Positions 55,536-63,363 of a stretch of 64,000 bases of DNA are shown in pieces (within the stretch, counting starts at the first letter, position 1; every line of letters begins with the position of its first letter). The DNA is from G963663315 sp963663315 (GTDB lineage Bacteria > Pseudomonadota > Gammaproteobacteria > Arenicellales > Poriferihabitantaceae). The stretch lies in assembly GCA_963663315.1 (NCBI GenBank), contig OY760176.1, positions 868,001-932,000 on the forward strand, read 5' to 3'. A program made the translations under genes and the position numbers. A model generated the notes under the pieces. The model did no database searches. It was not told the origin of the DNA and saw only the letters and a list, made by a program, of their open reading frames with translations.

Positions 55536-56483
55536 TTGAAACCTAAGTCAGGTTCAAAATGGGTGGTTATTGCCGCCATGGCCGGTAATGGTTTGATTGC
55601 GGTTACCAAAATCATCGCTACTGTGGTAACTGGCAGTTCTGCAATGTTAAGCGAAGCAGTACATTCCATCGTAGACACAGGTAACCAGGCATTATTGCTT
55701 TGGGGGATAAAACGGTCTTCCAAGCCCGCCGATGAGCTTCATCCATTTGGATATGGAATGGAGCTGTATTTTTGGACTTTCGTCGTCGCGATCCTGATCT
55801 TTGCTATTGGGGCCGGTGTTTCTCTGTACGAAGGTTTCAGTAAAATCAATAATCCACAGCAAGTAAAATATATATATATCAACTATATAGTGCTGGGATT
55901 TGCAGTGATATTTGAAGGTGGCGCCTGGATAGTGGCTTTCAGGGAGTTTCGCAAGAGAAAAGGCAAGCTCGGTTACCTGAAGGCCATGCAGGTAAGCAAA
56001 GACCCAACGGTTTTTACCGTTTTATTTGAGGACAGCGCTGCAATGCTGGGTTTGTTTGCTGCGTTTATCGGTCTGTTGCTTACACAATGGCTCGGCAACC
56101 CGGTTTATGACGCATTGGCATCTATCGTGATTGGCCTGATTTTGAGCTTCACAGCGATGTTACTGGCATACGAAAGCAAAGGATTACTGATCGGAGAAGC
56201 GGCCAGTCGTGAAGTCGTTTCAAGTATCAGAGATATTGTCAAAGGGAAATCCGAAATTCTAAGTATCAATGAAATCCTGACCATGCACATGGGGCCGGAA
56301 GATGTCCTGTTGAACATCAGTCTGGATTTTCACGACAACATCAGTTCCGGCGAGGTTGAGAAAGCCATCACACAACTTGAAATTCAAATCAAGCAAAAGC
56401 ATCCTGAAGTCGCTCGTATATTCATCGAAGCACAAAACCGGATAGCGCATTTGAAGAATATTGCAAATGATGTCAGCATGTAA
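55536..56483 (+). CDS. Cation diffusion facilitator (CDF) family metal transporter
   Basis: 315 residues with six membrane helices. The transport-site pattern SEAVHSIVDTGNQ near 35-47 gives the His-Asp pair of the YiiP/ZitB type (helix 2). The cytoplasmic domain (about 215-300) starts KGKSEILSINEILTMHMGPE. It exports Zn, Fe, Mn or similar ions in exchange for protons; the metal cannot be told. TTG start, no strong ribosome-binding site. Confidence 0.9.
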   Translation: MKPKSGSKWVVIAAMAGNGLIAVTKIIATVVTGSSAMLSEAVHSIVDTGNQALLLWGIKRSSKPADELHPFGYGMELYFWTFVVAILIFAIGAGVSLYEGFSKINNPQQVKYIYINYIVLGFAVIFEGGAWIVAFREFRKRKGKLGYLKAMQVSKDPTVFTVLFEDSAAMLGLFAAFIGLLLTQWLGNPVYDALASIVIGLILSFTAMLLAYESKGLLIGEAASREVVSSIRDIVKGKSEILSINEILTMHMGPEDVLLNISLDFHDNISSGEVEKAITQLEIQIKQKHPEVARIFIEAQNRIAHLKNIANDVSM

Positions 56484-56585
56484 CCGTTTCTCTATTCAGC
56501 TTTCAATATTCTACATAACATATTGTATTTATAATACAAAAAATCTTATATTCAACTATTATATCAGTGCTGACTCTGAATTTAT

Positions 56586-56619
56586 ATAACTTCGTATAAT
56601 GTATGTTATGTAAAGTAAC
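56586..56619 (+). repeat. loxP-like sequence
   Basis: The first 20 bases, ATAACTTCGTATAATGTATG, are identical to phage P1 loxP. The last spacer base differs and the second 13-bp arm matches at 8 of 13 positions, so 28 of 34 overall. It lies in a very AT-rich gap (56484-56702) that also holds a 10-bp inverted repeat ACATAACATA/TATGTTATGT (56513-56522 and 56602-56611). Either a diverged natural site or a library-linker trace. Confidence 0.6.
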
Positions 56620-56702
56620 GTATCAATACAGTTTCAGACATCAGGAACCACCCCGCGCCGCCTGCGTCCGGGATCTGAACTGACCAGGGCCAGCCGTCAA
56701 AT

Positions 56703-57470
56703 ATGATCAGCCAAATTCTTTCCGCTATTGAGCTGTCCCCCCTCACGTTAGCCTTCTGCCTGGTCTTCGTTGTTCTGGGCGGATACCTCAAGGGGTTTGC
56801 CGGCTTTGGCGCTTCCATGTTCTGGATGACCAGTCTCTCTCTGGTGATCCCCCCACTTCAGTTAGTGCCGATGGTGTTGATGTTTGAAGTCGCAACAAGT
56901 ATTTATCTGCTACCCGGCATCTGGAAGAAGATCGACTGGCGATCCATTGGTTTTCTGCTTGCGGGCACCTGGATTGCCACCCCGGCCGGAATTTATGCCT
57001 TGATAACATTGCCAGCGGCCCCGGTACGTATTGCATTGGCGCTGGTGGTTCTGTTCGCCGCGATCATGATCCTGCGCGGCTTCTCGCTTGAGAAAGTGCC
57101 GGGCAAGACAGCCACTGTCGGAGTTGGTATGGCAGCAGGCGTGCTCAATGGCAGCATGGGCATAGTCGGCCCCCCGGTCGTGCTCTTTTACTTTTCGTCT
57201 CCGGTGGGTATGACCATCGGTCGCGCCTCGATCATCACCTATCTCATAGGTACCGATACCGCAGGTACGGTAATGTTCGCAGCGCAAGACCTGATCGACC
57301 CTTCAATCTACTGGCGAACCGCGCTGTTCCTGCCACTGCTGTTTCTGGGGTCATCAATCGGCAGCAAGGGGTTCATAAAAACCGACCCGGACAAATTCAG
57401 GAAACTCTCACTCTATGTCCTGCTGATCCTGTCGGTAATCCTGATGGTCCGTGCCTTGTTCGGGGATTAG
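56703..57470 (+). CDS. TauE/SafE-family anion exporter
   Basis: 255 residues, about eight hydrophobic helices in two repeats: LGGYLKGFAGFGASMFWM near 22-39 and GVLNGSMGIVGPPVVLFYF near 145-163, the family pair of Gly/Pro-rich loops. Members move sulfite, sulfoacetate, taurine-related or other organic anions. The Tn3 remnant begins 37 bp after it, so its own context is lost. Substrate unknown. Confidence 0.87.
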   Translation: MISQILSAIELSPLTLAFCLVFVVLGGYLKGFAGFGASMFWMTSLSLVIPPLQLVPMVLMFEVATSIYLLPGIWKKIDWRSIGFLLAGTWIATPAGIYALITLPAAPVRIALALVVLFAAIMILRGFSLEKVPGKTATVGVGMAAGVLNGSMGIVGPPVVLFYFSSPVGMTIGRASIITYLIGTDTAGTVMFAAQDLIDPSIYWRTALFLPLLFLGSSIGSKGFIKTDPDKFRKLSLYVLLILSVILMVRALFGD

Positions 57471-57507
57471 GCGTCCGCTTACAATACATGTAAAACTAGG
57501 ACACATC

Positions 57508-59402
57508 TCAGCTTATCGGCACTGTCGTCAGCGTTAAATCAGGCGGTCGCTGCTCCATATCAACATCGTACTTCCCAAATCGCCGGATATGCTCTCTGAT
57601 AAACGGACTGAATGCTGCCACCAGTTCTTTCGTGATGGTATAGCCTTCTTCGGCCATGTTGGCCAACACCGCTGTTAAGTCAACGACGTTTTGCAACATG
57701 ATTGAGTTGGCGACCAAGTCTGAATATTTGATGAGCTTCTCCTGTTCCACAGGGTCACCGCTTTTTATGATCTGACCACCAAACGTAATCCAGTCCAGAA
57801 AAACGTTATAGGATTCTACTTTGGTGGTTTCTGCGCGAATGGTTTGCCGAAATTCTGCTTCTGAAATATAGCGGAGCAAGAACAATGTGCGCGTTACCCG
57901 GCCTAGCTCCCGGAATGCACGATACAGCTTGTTGCGGCGGTTATTACTATTGAGTTTTCTCAGCAACATAGGGGGGAGTACCTTTCCCGCCTGAATCGAC
58001 AGGACAACCTGCATTAGGTCTTTCCAATGTGTTTCGATGAGTGACCAATCGGCTGTCTTTGTAAACAGCGAATCGATATGCTTGTACCGGGTGTTCTTGT
58101 CGGGCCGATAGAATGCGACATCATTCCAGGTGCGCATGCGCGGATAGAGATTGATGCCCAGCAAATGCGCCAGGGCAAACACGGGCTCGCTTTGCCCGTG
58201 GGTATCTGCATGCAGTGTATCTGGCTGGTAAGCAGATTGATTCAGCAGTAGCGCATCAAGGATATACACGGCTTCCCACACACCGCAGGAAATGAAGTGG
58301 CTGAACAGTGCAATGTATTCGCTGGAAATATGGTGGTAGGCGATGCCGCCGAAACCACCGTAGCGAATGTGTTGCTCGCCCAAAAGATTGTTTTTTCTCA
58401 GCTTGATGTGGGTACCATCGGCAATGACCACGTTGCTGTCGCCCCAAAACCCGGGCAGGTCGAAGCGGCGATATTCAGCGACCACGTCATCCAGCGCGAC
58501 TTTCAGTTTGGCAGCGTTGACATGCTGTTGATTAACGCGTCGCAGACTCTGGGGATTGATACCGCTGGGTGCGTGCCGTGCTGTTTGACTCGCGCCTAGG
58601 TTGCAACCGTAACCGAAAACAGCGAACAAGTAGTGGCTATCGGGATCGGCCATTTTTGTGTCTGATCCTGAGGGTGGTCCAAAGTGTGCCGTGTAGTTTG
58701 ACCAGTGCTGGGCATCCTTCAAAATATCGAGTAGATGCCGCTCCGGCAGGCGCGAATGGACTTCGTTTTTGAAGTCGTCAAGGCCTTCTGGTAGAGGCGA
58801 GGCTTTTTGTCGTGTCAGGTGCGAAGCGCCGTCATCATCGATCGAAAGTCTCCGTTCCCAAGAAATTTCTGATCAACCTTGTTCGATAAGACGGTCAGTT
58901 TTTCCTTCAACGACGCCACAAAGTCATGACCAGATGCCGGCAACCCCAGCGATTCACAATAATCGGGGAGGCGTGCGTCGCACTCCTCCAAAGACAACAG
59001 TTGCTTGCGATAATCCCCGTATTCACCGGAGTGTTCGACGTAGAGATCGGTACCTGCCAATGCTTGCGCAACATGGCTAAGCACACACACCTCCAGTGCT
59101 CGGCGATCAAGCATTAGTTTTTCGTCGACTTTTGTTTACACAAATGTTTGCCAGCGTCGAGAGGCAAATTGCAGGCTGATCTCTGCGTGCAGGTGTTCCT
59201 TTCTGAGTCGTTGATGCTGTTGCACAAAATGTAGTGCACGAAGTAGGCTCTGATCCTGCGTGGTTGATTGAATCTGGATGTGATCCAGTACTCTGAAGAT
59301 GACGGCTCGATTATTGGCGTGCGCTGACCACAACAGTGGCAGATAGTTGTTCTGGTGATAGGCCCTGACGCGTTGGAATTGATCGGCAATAACGTCCGCC
59401 AA
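57508..59402 (-). pseudogene. Tn3-family transposase, truncated and frameshifted
   Basis: Read right to left: frame one (59402-59136) gives VIADQFQRVRAYHQNNYLPL; frame two (59114-58815) gives ECDARLPDYCESLGLPASGH; frame three (about 58825-57508, 404 codons from 58722) holds the DDE core: VIADGTHIKL, LHADTHGQSE and KVESYNVFLDWITFGG. So there are at least two frameshifts, near 59120 and 58820, and the first third of the usual 1000 residues is missing. No GGGG-type terminal inverted repeat is visible on the left side. The element is dead. Confidence 0.88.
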
Positions 59403-59403
59403 G

Positions 59404-59589
59404 GCAAAAGGTAAACTGCTTGGGCGGCCAAAGGGATCGCTGGGGCGGTCAAAACTGGAAGGCCGCGAACAGGAGATTCAGATGTTGCTGGCCAAAGGTG
59501 TTTCGAAGGCCTCCATTGCCAAGATTACTGATGTGTCGAGAACCAATTTGTTGCATTTTATCCGCACACGGCAACTAGATGCGGCGTAG
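59404..59589 (+). pseudogene. Tn3-type resolvase (TnpR) C-terminal fragment
   Basis: The plus strand reads GKLLGRPKGSLGRSKLEGRE, then EIQMLLAKGVSKASIAKITD and a TAG at 59587. This is the hinge and HTH domain of a serine resolvase (GRPKG linker, then the recognition helices). The catalytic domain is missing. It abuts the truncated transposase head to head, so a deletion joined the two. Confidence 0.87.
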
Positions 59590-59595
59590 CGAGTG

Positions 59596-59859
59596 ATGAC
59601 AACCAATCAGATTCAACGTCAACAGATTGCGGAACGCATCGACCAGGAGGTTATGAAACGGCTGGACAGTGGTGCCACTGACTTCGATGTATTTGCCGGC
59701 ATGGCCGATCACATGGGTGACTTTAAAAATCTAATAGATACATCGGCACCGGGTGAGATGGACAGACTGTGCGCTCAGTTCGAAGGACTCTATCGGTATG
59801 CCAAAATCCTTGAAGATGTAGCACGCGGGATCGAAGCTGGTGATATACATGTTCCCTAA
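59596..59859 (+). CDS. Hypothetical protein of the Tn3 remnant
   Basis: 87 residues from ATG at 59596, 6 bp after the resolvase stop. Predicted helical and acidic: RIDQEVMKRLDSGATDFDVF, then MDRLCAQFEGLYRYAKILED. No signal peptide or membrane helix. I do not recognise the family. Position right after tnpR suggests a passenger or accessory gene of the lost transposon. A perfect hairpin follows. Confidence 0.5.
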   Translation: MTTNQIQRQQIAERIDQEVMKRLDSGATDFDVFAGMADHMGDFKNLIDTSAPGEMDRLCAQFEGLYRYAKILEDVARGIEAGDIHVP

Positions 59860-59864
59860 TATTT

Positions 59865-59890
59865 AGCGCACGGTTAAATTACCGTGCGCT
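59865..59890. repeat. Perfect 10-bp inverted repeat after the hypothetical gene
   Basis: Arms AGCGCACGGT and ACCGTGCGCT, 6-nt loop TAAATT, no T-run. It may be a terminator-like hairpin or part of the transposon's structure. The following 59891-60138 holds no gene I can support. Confidence 0.6.
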
Positions 59891-60138
59891 CGCAATATCA
59901 TGAGTCGTAGGCGATGGCGTGAAAAATCAATGACTGGCATTTTGCAAGTCAAAGCGGACATGGTCGCTGAGGCGATGAGAGGTGGCTGTTCGCCCTTAAG
60001 AGACATTGGATCGTTGTTTTAAACTGATCTTAGTGGCTTGTCTCAAAAGGCAGCAGACGACCCAAAGGCGACGCTGACAGGTAGGTATCAACCCTTGTAA
60101 GAGCCGTCCCAAATAGTTTTTTGGGGTAGCCGACGGGA

Positions 60139-60759
60139 TCAGTTTTGCCTGGACCTGGCCTCGTAGTAGACCCTCAGGATCAGTTTCAGTTCCTCGACCA
60201 CGGCCTGGTCGTAGTCCGCGTCGCGCGACAGGGCCAGGTCCTGCAGCGCGCTGAAGGTTTCGCCGATACACAGCATCGTCATCTCGAGCGCAGCGCCTTC
60301 GAGTTTTATACCCCAACGGCGTAAAAATGGCAGCATGCTCTTGCCGATTTCGTAGTTGGTCGCGCGGTAGGCTTCGAGCAATTCGGGCGACGCGATCAGT
60401 GAGCGTTGCAATTGCACCAGCGCCTTGCCGCCACGCGTGCCCTCGATCACCGCGTCTACCAGCCCGTTGCACACGGTTTCGATCGGCGACTGCAAGTCCG
60501 TAGTTTCAAGGTAGGCGCAAATCAGGTCTGACTGCTTTTGCCCGAAGGCCTGCGCCAGCTCGTGCAGGATCGCGTACTTGTCAGGAAAGTACTTGTACAG
60601 CGACGCGATATTGACCCCGGCCTGGCGTGCAATCAGGTTGGTCGATATTTTTTCGATGCCGGACTGCTCCAACAGTTCGAGCGTCGTGTCGAGAATTTTT
60701 TGCCGGGTCTGCTTTGCCCTCTCTTGTTGCGGCAGAATCGCCGCTTGCGTGGTTTTCAT
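60139..60759 (-). CDS. TetR-family transcriptional repressor
   Basis: 206 residues. N-terminal HTH (about 14-62): RAKQTRQKILDTTLELLEQS, then LIARQAGVNIASLYKYFPDK. The C-terminal ligand-binding part is unrelated to families I know. Divergent from the SnoaL/DmdA-like operon with a perfect palindrome between them, so it most likely represses that operon and itself until a substrate or intermediate binds. GC-rich compared with the core genes. Confidence 0.9.
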   Translation of the reverse strand: MKTTQAAILPQQERAKQTRQKILDTTLELLEQSGIEKISTNLIARQAGVNIASLYKYFPDKYAILHELAQAFGQKQSDLICAYLETTDLQSPIETVCNGLVDAVIEGTRGGKALVQLQRSLIASPELLEAYRATNYEIGKSMLPFLRRWGIKLEGAALEMTMLCIGETFSALQDLALSRDADYDQAVVEELKLILRVYYEARSRQN

Positions 60760-60824
60760 CTATTTCAGTTGCTGGTTTCGAGCTGTCAAGCACTGTGAAC
60801 GCTTGACAGTATAATCTAATTATG

Positions 60825-60846
60825 AAAAAGTAAGTACTTACTTTTT
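60825..60846. promoter_or_regulatory. Perfect 22-bp palindrome, probable TetR operator
   Basis: Half-site AAAAAGTAAGT and its exact complement ACTTACTTTTT meet at 60835/60836. It lies between the divergent TetR and SnoaL genes and ends right at the GGAG ribosome-binding site of the latter (60848-60851). A TTGACAGTATAAT stretch just before it (60803-60815) supplies promoter-like hexamers. Size and symmetry are typical for TetR dimers. Confidence 0.8.
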
Positions 60847-60858
60847 GGAGTAAACGCA

Positions 60859-61248
60859 ATGAGCACCGCAACCCGCGTGCTGCAGGCTTACCTGTCAGCC
60901 CTGAAGGCAAAGGATCTCGACGCAATAGGCGAGATGAGCACCGCGCACAGCCTTTTCGAACTGCCCTTCTTGAAACCCAACCGCCTGGTCGGAAAAGCAG
61001 AAATTGTAAAGGCGCATGGTGAAATCTTTGCCAATCTTAGCGCCATCGAGATCAGCTTGGCCAATACCGGTGACAGCGATGATCATGCCATCGGTGAGGG
61101 CCAACTCTGCTTCACTCGCAACAGCGGTGACAGCGAGAGCATGCCGGCGGGTATCGCCGCTGTAGTCAATAACGATGAACTGGTGCGGATCAGCCTGTAT
61201 TGCGATGCACGCAATATTCGCCTCTGGACCGACAAGACCATCATGTGA
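60859..61248 (+). CDS. SnoaL-like (NTF2-fold) protein
   Basis: 129 residues. Starts TRVLQAYLSALKAKDLDAIG, the usual first helix and turn of SnoaL-like proteins; a curved sheet follows. It may be an enzyme (isomerase, cyclase or hydratase) or a ligand-binding subunit. The next gene begins with another SnoaL-like domain, so the two may pair or be duplicates. Good ribosome-binding site TTGGAGTAA. Confidence 0.75.
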   Translation: MSTATRVLQAYLSALKAKDLDAIGEMSTAHSLFELPFLKPNRLVGKAEIVKAHGEIFANLSAIEISLANTGDSDDHAIGEGQLCFTRNSGDSESMPAGIAAVVNNDELVRISLYCDARNIRLWTDKTIM

Positions 61249-61258
61249 GGACGCCTCG

Positions 61259-62755
61259 ATGACACCAACAAAAGCATTCCATGCCTACTGTGACGCCTTC
61301 GCAGCTGGCGATCATATTGCAATGGCCGACCTGTTTACCGATGACGGCGTATTCGAGGCGTCGTCCCTCGACGCGCCGATTCGTGGCAGGGAAAATCTGC
61401 TGTCACAGCTGCGCATCATTTCAAACGCCTCGAAAAATATCCACACCGAGGTTGGAATCGCAATCGAAACCAGTGAACTCGGGCATTTCGAAGGCAACTA
61501 CGCCGCAGAGGTCATCGGTACTGGCGGCAAGCTCGACGGGTCAGCCCACCGTATCGATTTCAAGTTCGTCGCCGTGGTCGAGATGCGCAACGGCAAAATC
61601 GCCCGCTTGGCCGAAATATTCGATACCCGTCCGCTGCACCCCGAGGAGCGGCAATACCTGTGGTCGTTGAACCGACGCACACCCTACTGGGAAGGAACCG
61701 TAGCGGCAAAATGCAAGGAATGGAGTGTTTATAACAACATGTACTTTCCAATGATTTACAGCCAAATGCCCTACGAAAGTTACTGCACGCTGCTTGAGGG
61801 TGTTACCTTGTGGGATGTTGGTCTGGAGCGCCAAACGCAGCTGAAGGGACCCGATGCGCACGCATTCCTGAACTACCTATGCTGCCGGGATATGTCTGAA
61901 ATGAAAGTCGGCGATTGCCGCTACGGCTTGATGTGCGACGACAAGGGGATGATGATGGGCGACCCCGTAGTGCTGTGGCCGAGTGAGGACACCATCTGGA
62001 TTTCACATGGCAATACCGATATGACTTTGTGGGCACGGGGCATCGTCATGGGATCGGACTGGGACGTTGAGGTCAGTGAACCCGATGTCGCACCGCTGCA
62101 GATTCAGGGTCCGTCGGCGCTCGGCGTGATGCGAAAGATCTGCAATGCTGATCTAGAGGGCATGAAAAACTACACCTGCATCGTTACCGAAGTCGCCGGG
62201 CAGCCCGCGGTAGTTTCGCGCACTGGCTGGAGTGGTGGTTTCGGTTTTGAAGTATTCCCCTACTCCAGCGAGCGAGCGCTCGAGTTGTGGCAGGCGATTC
62301 TTGATGCCGGCGAGGAATTCGGTATCAAGGTGACCGGGCCGATTGTCGGGCGCGCCATCGAACGTGGTGTTACTGATTCGAGTTACTACAATAATTCCGA
62401 TATGAATCCGCTGGAGGAACTGAGCGCGCATCTGGTCGATGTCGACAAGCCGGCTGACTATATCGGCAAAGCAGCATTACAGGAAATTCAACGACAGGGT
62501 GTAAAGCGGCGCTCGGTGGGGCTATTGTTCAGCAACGACGTACCACGGCTTGAATGGAGTTGGGACCTGACCGACCCACGTGGTAACCCAGGCGAGGTGC
62601 GTTGGGCGATTTATTCTTTCGCGCTAAACCAATACATCGGAATCGGCCTGGTAGATCACGAGGTCGAAATCGGTGAAATGCTCGACATCGAGCATCCGCG
62701 CGGCAGTTGCCAGGCGGAAGTAACACAGGTGCCTTTCGTCGATCGCTCGAGCTGA
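61259..62755 (+). CDS. SnoaL domain fused to a DmdA/GcvT-type tetrahydrofolate-dependent demethylase domain
   Basis: 498 residues from ATG at 61259. Residues 1-125 form a SnoaL-like domain (FHAYCDAFAAGDHIAMADLF). From residue 139 the chain resembles DMSP demethylase DmdA: RRTPYWEG, VYNNMYFP near 157-164, LWDVGLERQTQLKGPDA near 184-200, DPVVLW, WISHGNTDMTLWARGI near 247-262, EPDVAPLQIQGPSA near 274-287, and YIGKAAL near 401-407. DmdA and GcvT proteins move a methyl or methylene group to tetrahydrofolate. The second domain is of DmdA length (about 358). The SnoaL fusion is unusual. Substrate unknown: DMSP, a methylated amine or an O-methyl compound. Confidence 0.8.
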   Translation: MTPTKAFHAYCDAFAAGDHIAMADLFTDDGVFEASSLDAPIRGRENLLSQLRIISNASKNIHTEVGIAIETSELGHFEGNYAAEVIGTGGKLDGSAHRIDFKFVAVVEMRNGKIARLAEIFDTRPLHPEERQYLWSLNRRTPYWEGTVAAKCKEWSVYNNMYFPMIYSQMPYESYCTLLEGVTLWDVGLERQTQLKGPDAHAFLNYLCCRDMSEMKVGDCRYGLMCDDKGMMMGDPVVLWPSEDTIWISHGNTDMTLWARGIVMGSDWDVEVSEPDVAPLQIQGPSALGVMRKICNADLEGMKNYTCIVTEVAGQPAVVSRTGWSGGFGFEVFPYSSERALELWQAILDAGEEFGIKVTGPIVGRAIERGVTDSSYYNNSDMNPLEELSAHLVDVDKPADYIGKAALQEIQRQGVKRRSVGLLFSNDVPRLEWSWDLTDPRGNPGEVRWAIYSFALNQYIGIGLVDHEVEIGEMLDIEHPRGSCQAEVTQVPFVDRSS

Positions 62756-62763
62756 GCAGAGTC

Positions 62764-63363
62764 ATGCGCGTACTGGCGGTACTTTGTCATCCCGACCCCG
62801 ATTCGTTCAGCGGCGCCCTACTCGACCGGTTTGTTGCCGGCATCGAAGACGCAGGCCATGACTGTGAAGTCGCCGACCTCTACCGCGAGGGCTTCGACCC
62901 GGTCATGAGCATGCGCGACCTGCAGCAATTCGACGGCGTGCCGATGCCGCCGGACGTACTCGCGGAACAGGCGCGCGTCGAGCAAAGCGACGCGCTGTGC
63001 CTGGTGTTCCCGATCTGGTGGTACGGTATGCCGGCGATGATGAAGGGCTGGCTCGACCGGGTCTGGTCCGCGGGATGGGCTTACCACAGGGAGCACGATC
63101 CCGAGGGCAGCCTGCTGAAACCTCGCCCCTGTACGCTGCTGGTACCCACCGGCGCGTCACGGAAACTGATGGACAAATGGGGTTATGATCGGGAAATCGA
63201 TCACCTGTGGCGCTATGGCGTGCTGGGTTACTGCGGCGTCGAACCGATCAGGATTCACCTGATGCTGGATGCCGGATGGGACCGGGGCGCCCATGCCGAC
63301 CACCTCGAAACCGCCTACCGGGCGGGGAAGGAAATCTATGAACCCGATAAGGAGAATGAATAG
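62764..63363 (+). CDS. Flavodoxin-fold NAD(P)H:quinone oxidoreductase
   Basis: 199 residues from ATG at 62764. Flavodoxin_2 fold: FMN-site loop CHPDPDSFSGAL near 8-19, then LCLVFPIWWYGMPAMMKGWLDRV near 79-101 and LLVPTGAS near 126-133, as in MdaB/NQO1-like enzymes. It would reduce quinones or other electrophiles by two electrons. Starts 8 bp after the fusion gene and overlaps the next gene by one base, so it belongs to the operon. Confidence 0.88.
   Translation: MRVLAVLCHPDPDSFSGALLDRFVAGIEDAGHDCEVADLYREGFDPVMSMRDLQQFDGVPMPPDVLAEQARVEQSDALCLVFPIWWYGMPAMMKGWLDRVWSAGWAYHREHDPEGSLLKPRPCTLLVPTGASRKLMDKWGYDREIDHLWRYGVLGYCGVEPIRIHLMLDAGWDRGAHADHLETAYRAGKEIYEPDKENE

Noticed and set aside
58297..58599. 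100-codon plus-strand ORF
   Set aside because: Antisense to the DDE core of the Tn3 transposase.
59114..59452. 112-codon minus-strand ORF in the Tn3 remnant
   Set aside because: The neighbouring frame (59136-59402) gives the real transposase sequence; this one is Pro/Cys-rich noise.
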